Assembly: GCF_013408335.1 (NCBI RefSeq)
Contig: NZ_JACBZR010000001.1
Span: forward strand, 5,915,501-5,979,500
DNA from: Nocardioides panzhihuensis
GTDB lineage: Bacteria > Actinomycetota > Actinomycetes > Propionibacteriales > Nocardioidaceae
Direction: 5' to 3'
Length of the DNA stretch: 64,000 nt
Within the stretch, counting starts at the first letter, position 1. Every line of letters starts with the position of its first letter. Position numbers and translations under genes: made by a program. The notes beneath the pieces were generated by a model that saw only the letters and a program-made list of their open reading frames with translations, was not told the origin of the DNA and ran no database searches. Positions 1 through 8,430 of this stretch are shown in pieces.

Positions 1-5
1 ACTGC

Positions 6-35
6 TTGTTAGATTGGTAACGCACTCGTTATACA
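6..35 (+). promoter_or_regulatory. possible promoter upstream of the TerC gene
   Basis: TTGTTA at 6-11 and TATACA at 30-35 are 18 bases apart, a plausible sigma-70-type pair for the gene that begins at 185. The 150 bases between hold no ORF or riboswitch that I recognise. This is pattern matching only, so confidence is low. Confidence 0.25.
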
Positions 36-184
36 ACTAGGTCGGGGTGTTGCCGTAGCCGACTCCAGCGCCGTCGCCGATGCCGTCGACGGATGCTGCG
101 GTCTGTTACGACTTCGAAGGTTTGGCGTTGGTCGCCTAATCTTCCCCAAGGAACGCTCTGCCTCACGATCTAAGGAGTCCCTTC

Positions 185-1195
185 GTGGACGTCTCACCGC
201 TCATCTGGTGGTTGACCATCGGCATCGCCAGCGCTGTGCTGCTCTTCGACGTACTCGTCATCGGCCGCCGGCCGCACGAGCCCTCCCGTCGGGAGCTGGT
301 CGTCGCGCTGAGCGTCTACATCGGCCTGGCCATCCTGTTCGGCATCGGTGTCTTCGTGTTCTCCGGCCCGAAGTACGGCACGGAGTTCTTCGCGGGCTGG
401 CTGACTGAGTACTCGCTCTCGGTCGACAACCTGTTCATCTTCATCATCATCATGTCGAAGTTCGCGGTGCCACGGCAGTATCAGCAGAAGGCGCTGCTGA
501 TCGGCATCATCCTGGCGCTGATCTTCCGCGGCATCTTCATCGCCGTGGGCGCGGCCGCGATCGAGAACTTCAGCTGGGTCTTCTACCTGTTCGGTGCGTT
601 CCTGATCTACACCGCGGTCAAGCTGGCCATGGAGGGAGGCGAGGACGAGGACGAGTACGAGGAGCCCGCCATCGTGAAGTTCCTCGAGCGGCACATCCCG
701 ATGACCTCGCAGTGGACCAGCGCCAAGATGTTCATCCAGGAGAACGGCAAGCGGATCGCGACCCCGATGTTCGTGGTCATCTGCGCGCTGGGAGTCACCG
801 ACCTGCTGTTCGCGCTCGACTCGATCCCGGCGATCTACGGTCTGACCAAGGAGCCCTACCTGGTCCTGACCGCCAACATCTTCGCGCTGATGGGTCTGCG
901 CCAGCTCTACTTCCTCATCGGTGGTCTGCTCGAGCGCCTGGTCTACCTGTCCTACGGCCTGGCGATCCTGCTCGGCTTCATCGGCCTCAAGCTCGTCTTC
1001 CACGCGCTCCACGAGAACGAGCTGTGGTTCATCAACGGTGGCCACCACGTCGAGTGGGCGCCCGAGATCCCGATCTCGGTCTCGCTCAGCGTCATCGTCG
1101 GTATCCTGGCGATCACCACCATCCTGAGCCTGCTGAAGTCGCGCAGCATGAGTGCGAAGGAGCGCGACGACGCCACCGGTCCGCGCAACATGTGA
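185..1195 (+). CDS. TerC family integral membrane protein
   Basis: A 336-residue multi-pass membrane protein of the TerC/Alx family, which is linked to metal-ion (manganese) export and tellurite or metal stress at the inner membrane. Family motifs are clear: SVDN at residues 79-82 and LDSIPA at 211-216, each in a membrane segment. About eight hydrophobic segments are visible. A very acidic cytoplasmic loop (GGEDEDEYEE, 151-160) separates the two halves. The GTG start is chosen because AAGGAG lies a few bases upstream at 173-178. The gene stands alone and is followed by a strong hairpin at 1251-1280. I saw no yybP-ykoY manganese riboswitch in the leader. The family call is secure; the transported substrate is inferred from the family. 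Confidence 0.9.
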   Translation: MDVSPLIWWLTIGIASAVLLFDVLVIGRRPHEPSRRELVVALSVYIGLAILFGIGVFVFSGPKYGTEFFAGWLTEYSLSVDNLFIFIIIMSKFAVPRQYQQKALLIGIILALIFRGIFIAVGAAAIENFSWVFYLFGAFLIYTAVKLAMEGGEDEDEYEEPAIVKFLERHIPMTSQWTSAKMFIQENGKRIATPMFVVICALGVTDLLFALDSIPAIYGLTKEPYLVLTANIFALMGLRQLYFLIGGLLERLVYLSYGLAILLGFIGLKLVFHALHENELWFINGGHHVEWAPEIPISVSLSVIVGILAITTILSLLKSRSMSAKERDDATGPRNM

Positions 1196-1250
1196 CACGG
1201 CGCAGACAGCATTGCTGAGCTCATCTCGAGCTCACTCTCGAGCTCACCCC

Positions 1251-1280
1251 GTGGGCCCGCTCCGATCGGAGCGGGCCCAC
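1251..1280. terminator. perfect 30-bp palindrome downstream of the TerC gene
   Basis: GTGGGCCCGCTCCGA is followed directly by its exact reverse complement, 30 bases in all. It lies 55 bases after the TerC stop and 29 bases before the next start. No U-tract follows, as is usual in high-GC actinobacteria. It probably separates the TerC transcript from the kinase operon. Confidence 0.7.
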
Positions 1281-1309
1281 GGTCGTCTTCACCCCACTAG
1301 GGTTGGCGC

Positions 1310-2476
1310 ATGACCGTGGCAGCTGCTCCCGGGCCCCGCTGGCTCGGCGACGTCGGACAGGTGGCGCTGGCCGGGGTGCTGGCGCTGACCCTGCTGCCGG
1401 TCGGATGGACGTCGGTGACAGAGGGCGACGTCGCCACGGGGTGGGAGATCGCGCTCCTGGTCGCGCTCGTGGCGCTGCACGCCGCTGTGGTCACCGCCCG
1501 TCGCCGGCCGCTGGAGTCGTACGTCGCCGGGGCGCTGGCCGAGCTGGTGCTGGTCGCAGCTCCCGATCTGGGTGGGCCGACGGCGGCCGCCGCCGGCAGC
1601 GAGTTCGGACCGGTCCTGCTGCCGAGCAGTCTGTGCTTCTTCGTGCTGCTCTACGCGGTGAGCGCGCAGGACCGGCGACCCTGGCCCGGGGTCGCGCTCG
1701 GCATCGCGCTGGTGGGCTGTCTGCTGACCGTCGTACGCGTATGGCATTTCGACGGCACCGGCCTGCAGGGGTGGACCTGGTGGCTGATGGTGACCACCGC
1801 GACGCTGGCGGCCACGATGGCGGCGTGGGCACTCGGTCGCTTCCGCGCCACTCGGGCCGCCTGGGCCGACCAGGTCGCCGATCGTGCGGCCGGCGAGGAG
1901 CGGCAGCGGATCGCGCGCGAGATGCACGACGTCGTCGCCCACTCGCTCGCGGTCGTGGTCAGCCACGCCGAGGCCGGCCGGATGGTCGTCGGGCAGCAGC
2001 CGGAGCGGGCGGCGGGGATCCTCGACACCATCGCGAACACCGGCCGGGAGGCGCTGACGGAGATGCGGGGGCTGCTCGGGGTGCTCGGCGGGGAGTCCTC
2101 GACGGAGCCACAGCCGGGGCTGGCCGACGTCGGTGATCTCGTCGAGCGGATGCGCGCGGCCGGCCTGAGTGTCCGTCTCGAGGCGGACGAGCCCGGTCAG
2201 GTCGCGCCGGCCGTCGGCCTGACCGCCTACCGGGTCGTGCAGGAGGCGCTCACCAACGTCACCCGTCATGCGGGGCCAGGAGCGGCGGCGACGGTGTCGG
2301 TGAAACGCACCGGCCGTCATCTCCAGGTCGAGGTCAGCGACGACGGAGTAGGGACGCAGCGCCCACCCGGGCGAGGTCTGCGCGGGATGCGTGAACGGGT
2401 GGCCGCGGTCGGCGGGACGCTCGAGGCGGGGCCGAGCAGCGAAGGGTGGCGGGTACGCGCCATGATGCCGCTATGA
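1310..2476 (+). CDS. two-component sensor histidine kinase, NarL/DesK type (HisKA_3)
   Basis: A 388-residue sensor kinase. The N-terminal half (about residues 15-180) holds four to five membrane segments with little outside the membrane. The dimerisation/phosphoacceptor helix follows with the motif REMHDVVAH; the phosphoacceptor is His206. The C-terminal ATPase domain has the N-box-like region around YRVVQEALTNVTRHA, and DDGVG and GRGLRGMRERV as G-boxes. This is the short HisKA_3/HATPase layout that pairs with LuxR-type regulators, and such a regulator begins 13 bases downstream. The ATG follows the hairpin at 1251-1280. The signal sensed is unknown; compact membrane sensors of this type often respond to envelope stress, but nothing here proves it. 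Confidence 0.92.
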   Translation: MTVAAAPGPRWLGDVGQVALAGVLALTLLPVGWTSVTEGDVATGWEIALLVALVALHAAVVTARRRPLESYVAGALAELVLVAAPDLGGPTAAAAGSEFGPVLLPSSLCFFVLLYAVSAQDRRPWPGVALGIALVGCLLTVVRVWHFDGTGLQGWTWWLMVTTATLAATMAAWALGRFRATRAAWADQVADRAAGEERQRIAREMHDVVAHSLAVVVSHAEAGRMVVGQQPERAAGILDTIANTGREALTEMRGLLGVLGGESSTEPQPGLADVGDLVERMRAAGLSVRLEADEPGQVAPAVGLTAYRVVQEALTNVTRHAGPGAAATVSVKRTGRHLQVEVSDDGVGTQRPPGRGLRGMRERVAAVGGTLEAGPSSEGWRVRAMMPL

Positions 2477-2489
2477 GCGAGCGACCAGC

Positions 2490-3167
2490 GTGAGCGAGCC
2501 AGGGAGCCCGATCCGGGTGGCGATCGTCGACGACCAGGAGCTGATGCGCTCGGCGCTGCGGATGATGGTCGAGAGCCAGGCCGACCTCGAGCTCGCCGGG
2601 GAGGCGGCCGACGGTCATGAGGCGCTCGCCCTGGTGCGTACGAAGCGGGTCGACGTGGTCCTCATGGACCTGCGGATGCCGCGGCTCGACGGGATCCAGG
2701 CCACGGCAGCGATCACGAGTGAGAAGCCCGCGACGAAGGTCGTGGCGCTGACGACGTTCGACCTCGACGACTACGCGTTCCCGGCGATCCGGGCCGGCGC
2801 CAGCGGCTTCCTGCTCAAGGACGCCCGGGCCGAGGAGATCGTCGAGGCGATCCGCACCGTTCACGCCGGTCATGCCGTCGTGGCGCCGTCGACGACGCGA
2901 CGCCTGCTCGAGCACGTGGCGACGGGCCCCGCCCCCGACAGCGGCCGCGCCGCCGACATCCGGGCAGCCCTCACGCCCCGCGAGCTCGACATGCTGCTCG
3001 AGCTCGCCACCGGCGACAGCAACTCCGAGATCGCCCGCCGCGTCCACCTCTCCGAGGCGACGGTGAAGACGCACGTCGGCCATGTGCTCGCCAAGCTCGG
3101 CCTGCGCGACCGGGTGCAGGCGGTCGTGCTGGCCTACGAGACCGGACTGGTCGGCCGGCGTAGCTGA
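2490..3167 (+). CDS. LuxR/NarL-family response regulator
   Basis: A 225-residue response regulator and the partner of the kinase just upstream. The receiver domain (about residues 8-125) has the acidic pair DD at 14-15, the phosphoacceptor Asp60 in LMDLRMP, and the conserved Lys in FLLKDA. The C-terminal LuxR-type helix-turn-helix (about 155-220) begins LTPRELDML and contains NSEIARRVHLSEATVKTHV. The GTG start lies 13 bases after the kinase stop, so the two are almost certainly co-transcribed. No target operon is evident; the next gene, a DUF2867 protein 75 bases on, could be a regulated neighbour. Confidence 0.93.
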   Translation: MSEPGSPIRVAIVDDQELMRSALRMMVESQADLELAGEAADGHEALALVRTKRVDVVLMDLRMPRLDGIQATAAITSEKPATKVVALTTFDLDDYAFPAIRAGASGFLLKDARAEEIVEAIRTVHAGHAVVAPSTTRRLLEHVATGPAPDSGRAADIRAALTPRELDMLLELATGDSNSEIARRVHLSEATVKTHVGHVLAKLGLRDRVQAVVLAYETGLVGRRS

Positions 3168-3242
3168 GCCTCATCCCAGAGGCTGAGGTCCCCGCGACCT
3201 GAGGGCGACGAGCCGCGGTCGCGCACGGACCAGTGTGGAGAC

Positions 3243-3872
3243 ATGACCACACAAGCTGCCACCACACGAGCACCCATGAGGACCAGACCGCTGCCGTCCG
3301 GCGTTTACTCCGGCCGGCATTGGCGGATCCACGAGATCACCGAGGACTTCGACCTCGAGGACGTCTGGGCGCTGCCCGTCCAGGGCGGCCCCGACGACCT
3401 GCCGCGCTTCGTCACAGCGATGATGGCCGATGACGACCGCGACTTCCCGGCGGCGTACCGCTTCCTCTTCGCGGTCCGCTGGGCGCTCGGCAGGATGCTC
3501 GGCACCGACGGCGACGAGCAGGGTCTGGGAGGACGGGTCGCGCCGCTGCGCGATCGTCTGCCCGAAGACCTCAGGAACAGTCCGGCACCCGAGAGCGACA
3601 CCATCCCGTTCCACGCGCTCTACCTGACGGATCGGGAGTACGCCGCGGAGATCGCAAACCGCACGATGCACGGTGTCCTGCACCTAGGCTGGGTCGAGGA
3701 CGACAGCGCCCCCGACGGCTACAGCGCGCAGATGAGCGTGCTGGTGCGACCCAACGGGCGGTTCGGCGAGGTCTACATGGCCCTCATCAAGCCCTTCCGC
3801 TACGCCATCGTCTATCCGGCCCTGCTGCGCACGGTCGGACAGCGCTGGGACACGGCCAGGAGCGTGGCGTGA
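3243..3872 (+). CDS. DUF2867 family protein
   Basis: A 209-residue soluble protein that looks like a DUF2867 member: an N-terminal region ending in SGRHWRIHEI, a central charged region, and a C-terminal segment with the SVLVRPNGRFGEVYMALIKPFRY pattern that typifies these proteins. The family is structurally related to START-like/SRPBCC folds and often sits beside NAD-dependent epimerase-like or membrane proteins. No catalytic residue can be assigned. The stop codon overlaps a short dispersed repeat (3873-3900) that leads into the next gene, so the two are probably translated from one message. Confidence 0.75.
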   Translation: MTTQAATTRAPMRTRPLPSGVYSGRHWRIHEITEDFDLEDVWALPVQGGPDDLPRFVTAMMADDDRDFPAAYRFLFAVRWALGRMLGTDGDEQGLGGRVAPLRDRLPEDLRNSPAPESDTIPFHALYLTDREYAAEIANRTMHGVLHLGWVEDDSAPDGYSAQMSVLVRPNGRFGEVYMALIKPFRYAIVYPALLRTVGQRWDTARSVA

Positions 3873-3900
3873 TGCGATGTATCGAGCCTGTCGAGATGAC
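3873..3900 (+). repeat. 28-bp dispersed repeat, copy 1
   Basis: The 28 bases from TGCGATGTATCGAG to GTCGAGATGAC are repeated at 25444-25471 with a single difference (C/T in GAGCYTGTC). In both places the last bases, ATGAC, supply the ATG of the downstream gene. A related sequence forms the arms of the hairpin at 46394-46445. Confidence 0.85.
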
Positions 3901-4918
3901 TGCAATGTTGGAACGTACGGAACGTACGCAGCACCACTCCGTCGTGCTGCGCGCGGCGCCCTGGGTGGCCGGCGCCTGGACACTCGTCTTCGGCGCTCTG
4001 GTCGGGCTCGCCCTGCTGGGCAGGGCACCGGACCCGTGGGTCCCCGATGCGGCTTCGCCGCTCGGCGCTCTGAGCGGCACCCAGATGTCGTGGGTGATCG
4101 CGGTGCTGGCGCTGCTCGCCCTGGTCGCCGGGGGCGTGGTCGCGAAGGTGCGGACACCGCGTACGACGAGGGCGACAGGATGGCTCCTGATCGTTGTCGG
4201 GCTCGTCGTGGCCGTGGTCGTCTCCGACGTCCGCGCGCTGATGTTCCTCGGCTATCTGCCTCAGGTCCTGCTGGCGATGGTCGGGGTCGGTCCGGGCGCC
4301 GGACAGCTCGAGTGGGGCCTCTTCGTCGACTCCGGTGTCGCTCTGGCGCATGCTGCCGGCGGGTTGGCCCTGGTCGTCGCCGGCGTCTCGCTGCTCGGGC
4401 AGGCCGAGCAGGGCGGGCGTCTGGACTGGGGCCGCTGGGCGCGCTGGGGGCGTCCTGCGGTGGCGGTCGCTGTCGTCGTACCTCTTCTCTACGCCGTGAC
4501 CCGGATCGCCTGGGCGCTGGACATCCCGCTCGGGATCAGCCGCGGGATGCTGGAGGAGCTCGGCGAGGCGAAGTGGGCCGGCTTCGGGCTCGGCGCCTCC
4601 GCCGTGGTCGGGGCGATCCTGACCTGGGGGCTGGTGGCGCGCTGGGGTGAGGTGTTCTGGCGCTGGGTGCCCGGCATCGGGGGCCGTCCGGTCCCGATCG
4701 CGATGGCCCTGGTGCCCGGGACCTTGGTCGCCGGGGTGGTGATGTCCGCCGGGATCTCGTTCTGGCGGATGGCGATCACGGACGACCTCTGGCGGGTCCC
4801 CGGGGCGACCTCGGATTGGGCCGCCTGGGCGCCGGAGATGCTGTGGCCGCTGTGGGGCGTCGCGCTCGCCGTCGCCTGCCTCGCCTATCTGGGGCGGCGC
4901 ACCTCGGCGCGTGGTTGA
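3896..4918 (+). CDS. multi-pass membrane protein of unknown function
   Basis: About 340 residues with eight or more hydrophobic segments, long enough to cross the membrane, separated by short loops and ending in a basic tail (GRRTSARG). I do not recognise the family. An in-frame start at 3869 (GTG) overlaps the preceding stop, but the extra residues would all be encoded by the 28-bp dispersed repeat, so I prefer ATG 3896, or ATG 3905. It lies 23 bases after the DUF2867 gene and is probably co-transcribed with it. It converges on the next operon, with a strong bidirectional hairpin between them. Confidence 0.75.
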   Translation: MTAMLERTERTQHHSVVLRAAPWVAGAWTLVFGALVGLALLGRAPDPWVPDAASPLGALSGTQMSWVIAVLALLALVAGGVVAKVRTPRTTRATGWLLIVVGLVVAVVVSDVRALMFLGYLPQVLLAMVGVGPGAGQLEWGLFVDSGVALAHAAGGLALVVAGVSLLGQAEQGGRLDWGRWARWGRPAVAVAVVVPLLYAVTRIAWALDIPLGISRGMLEELGEAKWAGFGLGASAVVGAILTWGLVARWGEVFWRWVPGIGGRPVPIAMALVPGTLVAGVVMSAGISFWRMAITDDLWRVPGATSDWAAWAPEMLWPLWGVALAVACLAYLGRRTSARG

Positions 4919-4924
4919 CGTCCG

Positions 4925-4964
4925 GATCCCGCTCGACCTGGACTCACCCAGGTCGAGCGGGATC
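4925..4964. terminator. bidirectional terminator hairpin
   Basis: A 17-bp perfect stem (GATCCCGCTCGACCTGG and its complement) with the 6-base loop ACTCAC lies between two convergent genes that end at 4918 and 4972. It would terminate both the membrane-protein transcript and the six-gene minus-strand operon. Confidence 0.85.
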
Positions 4965-4971
4965 AGTGGCG

Positions 4972-5298
4972 TCAGCCGGTGACCGCGAGCTCGCCGAGCT
5001 CGGACCACTCCTGTCCCGGGACGTCGGTGTTGACGATCCGCGGTGTCTCGGCGAGATGGCGCGGGAGGTCCGCCTGGGCCTGCTTGAAGTGGGCAGAGGT
5101 GACGTGGGCGGCGCCGGCGCCCTCGTCCGCGAAGGCCTCGAGCAGGAAGTACTCGTTCGGGTCGTCGAGGCTGCGGGCCCAGTCGAACCAGAGGTTGCCG
5201 GGCTCGGCCCGGGTCGCCTCGGTGAACGGGCCGGAGATGACCGGCCAGTCCTCGGCGTACTCCGGCTTGATCCGGAAGCGGGCGGCGATGAAGATCAT
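4972..5298 (-). CDS. ABM-domain protein (YgiN-like putative monooxygenase)
   Basis: A 108-residue protein of the antibiotic-biosynthesis monooxygenase (ABM) ferredoxin-like fold. It starts MIFIAARFRIKPEYAEDW, has the central NLWFDWARSLDDPNEYFLLEAF strand-helix pattern and ends with the region that closes the barrel. Small ABM proteins act as dimers in quinone or aromatic oxidation, or as accessory proteins. It is the last gene of the minus-strand operon that starts near 9474, 28 bases after the SDR gene. The AGGAG-like sequence just upstream supports the ATG. Its substrate cannot be read from sequence. Confidence 0.8.
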   Translation of the reverse strand: MIFIAARFRIKPEYAEDWPVISGPFTEATRAEPGNLWFDWARSLDDPNEYFLLEAFADEGAGAAHVTSAHFKQAQADLPRHLAETPRIVNTDVPGQEWSELGELAVTG

Positions 5299-5326
5299 GA
5301 GCTCTCCTTCATGGATCGGGTGGAAG

Positions 5327-6121
5327 TCACGAGAACTGGATGCCCCCGTCGATCATCACGGACTGGCCCGTCATGTAGTCGGAGTCCTTGGAGGCCAGGT
5401 AGGACACGAACGCGGCCACGTCCTCAGGAACCGACACCCTGCCGAGGTGGATCAGCTCGGAGTGCTTCTCGATGGCCGCGCCCTTGCGCAGACCTTCGTG
5501 CTTGGCCAGCTCCTCGTCGATGTGGTCCCACATCGCGGTGCCGACGATGCCCGGACAGTACGCGTTGACGGTGATGTTGTGCTGTGCCCACTCCATCGCC
5601 GCGGCCTGGGTGAGCCCGCGGACGGCCCACTTGGAGGCCGAGTAGGGGCCGAGCAGCGCGAAGGGCCGGTACGCCACGATCGACGCGGCGCCGATGATCT
5701 TGCCGCCACCGCCCTGCTTGATCATCTGCTTCGCGGCTGCCGTGTAGCAGAGGTAGACACCGCGGAGGTTGATCGACATCAGGTGGTCGAACTCCTCGGG
5801 TGTCGTCTCCAGCAACGGCTTCACGTCGGCGATCCCGGCGTTGGCCACTGCGACATCGAGTCGTCCGAGGTCGGCGGCCACCCGGTCCACCATGGTCTGC
5901 ACCGCGGCCGGATCGGCGACATCAGCCTCGATCGCGGTCGAACGCCTACCCATCGACTCGATCTCTTCTGCCAGGGCCTTGAGCTGGTCGCCGTTGGCAC
6001 CGATGTCGTTGACTGCGACGTCGAGCCCGTCAGCGGCGAGACGTAGGGCGATGCCTTTGCCGATGCCCTGGGCTGCTCCGGTCACGAGGGCGACACGCGG
6101 TGATTCTTGGGTTGTGGACAT
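5327..6121 (-). CDS. short-chain dehydrogenase/reductase
   Basis: A 264-residue classical SDR. The NAD(P)-binding motif TGAAQGIG is at residues 14-21, NAG at 94-96, and the catalytic set is Ser147, Tyr160 and Lys164 (YSASK). An Asp at the end of beta-2 (VNDIG) suggests NAD(H) preference. The C-terminal VMIDGGIQFS is typical of the family and the sequence resembles acetoin/diacetyl or butanediol reductases. ATG at 6121 is preceded by GGAGG at the right distance; an in-frame TTG at 6133 would sit on that ribosome binding site and is rejected. Fifth gene of the operon, where it may handle the ketone or diol products of the alcohol dehydrogenase. Confidence 0.88.
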   Translation of the reverse strand: MSTTQESPRVALVTGAAQGIGKGIALRLAADGLDVAVNDIGANGDQLKALAEEIESMGRRSTAIEADVADPAAVQTMVDRVAADLGRLDVAVANAGIADVKPLLETTPEEFDHLMSINLRGVYLCYTAAAKQMIKQGGGGKIIGAASIVAYRPFALLGPYSASKWAVRGLTQAAAMEWAQHNITVNAYCPGIVGTAMWDHIDEELAKHEGLRKGAAIEKHSELIHLGRVSVPEDVAAFVSYLASKDSDYMTGQSVMIDGGIQFS

Positions 6122-6149
6122 GATTGCCTCCAATATTTCGGTACGAGTT

Positions 6150-6629
6150 TCAGGGCTGGGACGCGGGGAGCGGCTGTCCGGATCGGTCGACCGCGGTCTG
6201 GATCCGTCGGGCGACGATGTCCGAGAGCCACCCGAGGCAGGCGCCGACCACCAGCGCGATGACCGTGCCGCCGAGGTCGAACGACGTGCCGAAGAGCACC
6301 GCGGTGCCGGCGAAGGCTCCGGGGATGAAGGACAGCAGGTCCACGGCCGCCTGCAGGCACAGGATGAACGCGACGACCGTGACCGCCAGGGCGACCGCTC
6401 CGGTGAAGGTCGCGTAGGTCAGGACCAGGCTGGCGCCGTATCCCCACAGTGCACCGGCAAGGTTCGCCGCGAGACCCTTGAGGAATCCTTCGCGTCCGCC
6501 GCCGGCGGCGAAGTAGCACGCCCAGGCGACGAACCCGACCCAGGTGATGAGCGTGAGCTCGATGCTCACCTGGGTCCAGATGCCGGCGAGCACTCCGACC
6601 GAGATGCCGATTCCGAGGAGCTTCTTCAT
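6150..6629 (-). CDS. DUF1097 family membrane protein
   Basis: A 159-residue protein with about five hydrophobic segments, matching the DUF1097 type: N-terminal MKKLLGIGISVGVLAGIWT, a GYGASLVLTY segment, and the FIPGAFAGTAVLFG segment that recurs in this family. It may be a small permease or an accessory protein; the function is unknown. It lies 10 bases after the alcohol dehydrogenase gene and 28 bases before the SDR, so it is part of the same operon. This suggests uptake or efflux of the same alcohol or ketone substrate, which is inference only. Confidence 0.75.
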   Translation of the reverse strand: MKKLLGIGISVGVLAGIWTQVSIELTLITWVGFVAWACYFAAGGGREGFLKGLAANLAGALWGYGASLVLTYATFTGAVALAVTVVAFILCLQAAVDLLSFIPGAFAGTAVLFGTSFDLGGTVIALVVGACLGWLSDIVARRIQTAVDRSGQPLPASQP

Positions 6630-6639
6630 CGTCGGCTCC

Positions 6640-7674
6640 TCAGGGGACCAGGATCGCGCGGCCGCGGACCCGGCCGGCGTCGAGGTCGGAGATGGCGGTC
6701 TGGAAGTCGTCGAGGGCGTACTTCTGGGTGTGCAGCGTGACGGCGCCGCGGGCGGCGAGCGCCATCAGGTCGCACAGGTCGTTGTAGGAGCCGACCAGGT
6801 TGCCGACGAAGTTGATCTCGGCCGAGATGATGTCGATGGTCGGCACATCGATGTTCTCGCCGTATCCCACGACGTGGTAGTCGCCCGCCTGGCGGAGCAT
6901 CCGGACTCCCTCCGCCGTCGCGCCGCCTTCGCCGACAAAGTCGACGAGGACCTCGGCGCCGTGGCCGTCGGTGAGCTCGAGGATCTGGTCGACCTGGGTG
7001 CCCTCGGCGACGACGCCGTGGTCGGCGCCGATGTCGAGGGCGAGCTTCACCGCGTCCGGGTTTCGGTCGACCACGATCAGCTCGGCCGGGCTGAGTGCCT
7101 TCAGCACCTGGATGCCGATGTGCCCGAGCCCGCCGGCGCCGATGATCACGCACCTGTCGCGCGGGGTCAGCCGCCGGGCGGCCTTCGCCGCCGCGTGGTA
7201 GGCGGTCAGTCCGGCGTCGGCAAGGGCGGCCACGTCGGCGGGCTCGAGGGAGTCGTCGATCTTGACCACCGAGCGTGCGGAGGTCTTCAGGTACTCCGCG
7301 TAGCCACCGTTGGTGTCGATGCCGGGGAACTGGTTGAGCTCGCAGTGGACGTCGTCCCCTGAGCGGCAGGCACGGCACAGCCCGCACGTGATCAGCGGGT
7401 GCAGGATCACCTTGTCGCCCTCGGCGACGTGGGTGACGGCGTCACCCACCGCGTGCACCCAGCCGGCGTTCTCGTGACCGATCGTGTAGGGCAGTGCGAC
7501 GCCTGACTTCTCCGCCCACTGGCCCTCCAGGATGTGCAGGTCGGTGCGGCACACTCCGGCGCCGCCGATCCTGACGACGACGTCGAACGGGCCGGTCGGC
7601 TCGGGTACCGGGACGTCGGCCATCGCCAGCGGTTGGTGGTAGCCGACCACCTGGACGGCTCGCATGGTGCTCAT
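6640..7674 (-). CDS. zinc-dependent NAD alcohol dehydrogenase (propane-cluster type)
   Basis: A 344-residue medium-chain dehydrogenase. Catalytic zinc ligands are Cys42 and the His67-Glu68 pair; the structural zinc set is Cys97, Cys100, Cys103 and Cys111. The Rossmann motif GAGGLGHIG is at 179-187, and Asp203 after beta-2 indicates NAD. It resembles the alcohol dehydrogenases downstream of binuclear-iron propane/phenol monooxygenases in mycobacteria and Rhodococcus. Its start overlaps the stop of the MIP18-domain gene (ATGA), and AAGGAG lies just upstream, which fixes ATG 7674. The likely reaction is oxidation of a short secondary or primary alcohol to a ketone or aldehyde, but the substrate is not proven. 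Confidence 0.9.
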   Translation of the reverse strand: MSTMRAVQVVGYHQPLAMADVPVPEPTGPFDVVVRIGGAGVCRTDLHILEGQWAEKSGVALPYTIGHENAGWVHAVGDAVTHVAEGDKVILHPLITCGLCRACRSGDDVHCELNQFPGIDTNGGYAEYLKTSARSVVKIDDSLEPADVAALADAGLTAYHAAAKAARRLTPRDRCVIIGAGGLGHIGIQVLKALSPAELIVVDRNPDAVKLALDIGADHGVVAEGTQVDQILELTDGHGAEVLVDFVGEGGATAEGVRMLRQAGDYHVVGYGENIDVPTIDIISAEINFVGNLVGSYNDLCDLMALAARGAVTLHTQKYALDDFQTAISDLDAGRVRGRAILVP

Positions 7675-8429
7675 GATGATGCTCCTTCTCGGTGCAGGTC
7701 GGTCAGAGGTACGAAGGCGGGCGAGGTGACCTCGTCGCCGTAGCGCGTCGCCAGCAGACCGCGGCAGAAGTGGGCGTTCCCGTCGATCGAGATCCGGGTC
7801 GAACGTGCCCGCCGCAGTGCCAGCGGGATGTCGTCGGGTCGCCGGCCGTCGTGGTCGACCAGGACGTACGCCTCCGGCAGGTCGGGCAGACCGAGGACCG
7901 CCCGGCGCCGCAGGAGCGCAGCGGTGAACTCGTCGTCGGGGAGGTCCTGGAGCCGAACATCACCCACGGCGTCCGCAGGCAGGTCCGGCTGCCCCCTCAA
8001 CAGCCGGGTCAGGCAACGCTCGAGCGCAGCCGTGTGTGCCTTGCGGTGGAACGTGGTCCGCAGCTCGTCCAGGGACGACTCGGCCTCGTGGCGGAAGGTG
8101 CCGACGTAGCCGGCGTCGGCGGCCAGACCGGCGTTGATCAGGTCTGAGTCGTGGTGGTCGTCCAGCTCGACGACCACGTGGCCGGTCCACGGCAGCGCGG
8201 TCAGTGCGTCCTTGGCGTCGCTCGCCATCAGATAGGCGAAGTTGGGCGAGCAGAACGACGTCGGCAGCCTCAGGTGGACCTCGATCTCGACAGGCGCGGT
8301 CCCGGAGACGGTCAGCGACCGGACGAAGCCCAGGTCGGTGATGGGCTCGTCGAGCTCGGGGTCGACGACCGAGCCGAGTGCGGCGTACGCCTGGCGCTCG
8401 TGGGTGCTCTCGTGGGTCAGCAGCGACAT
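7671..8429 (-). CDS. MIP18/DUF59-domain protein of monooxygenase-type cluster
   Basis: A 252-residue protein. The N-terminal 90 residues are a MIP18 (DUF59) domain with the DPELDEPITDLGFV motif, seen in iron-sulfur assembly factors such as SufT, and the cysteine in PTSFCSPN. The C-terminal 150 residues are specific to homologues found between an amidohydrolase and an alcohol dehydrogenase in propane/phenol monooxygenase clusters. The family is thought to help metal-centre assembly. It starts one base after the upstream amidohydrolase stop and overlaps the next gene by four bases, so translation is probably coupled. Here there is no nearby diiron enzyme for it to serve. Confidence 0.82.
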   Translation of the reverse strand: MSLLTHESTHERQAYAALGSVVDPELDEPITDLGFVRSLTVSGTAPVEIEVHLRLPTSFCSPNFAYLMASDAKDALTALPWTGHVVVELDDHHDSDLINAGLAADAGYVGTFRHEAESSLDELRTTFHRKAHTAALERCLTRLLRGQPDLPADAVGDVRLQDLPDDEFTAALLRRRAVLGLPDLPEAYVLVDHDGRRPDDIPLALRRARSTRISIDGNAHFCRGLLATRYGDEVTSPAFVPLTDLHREGASS

Positions 8430-8430
8430 G

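Noticed and set aside
1..184. yybP-ykoY manganese riboswitch before the TerC gene
   Set aside because: The conserved loops are not present as far as I can see.
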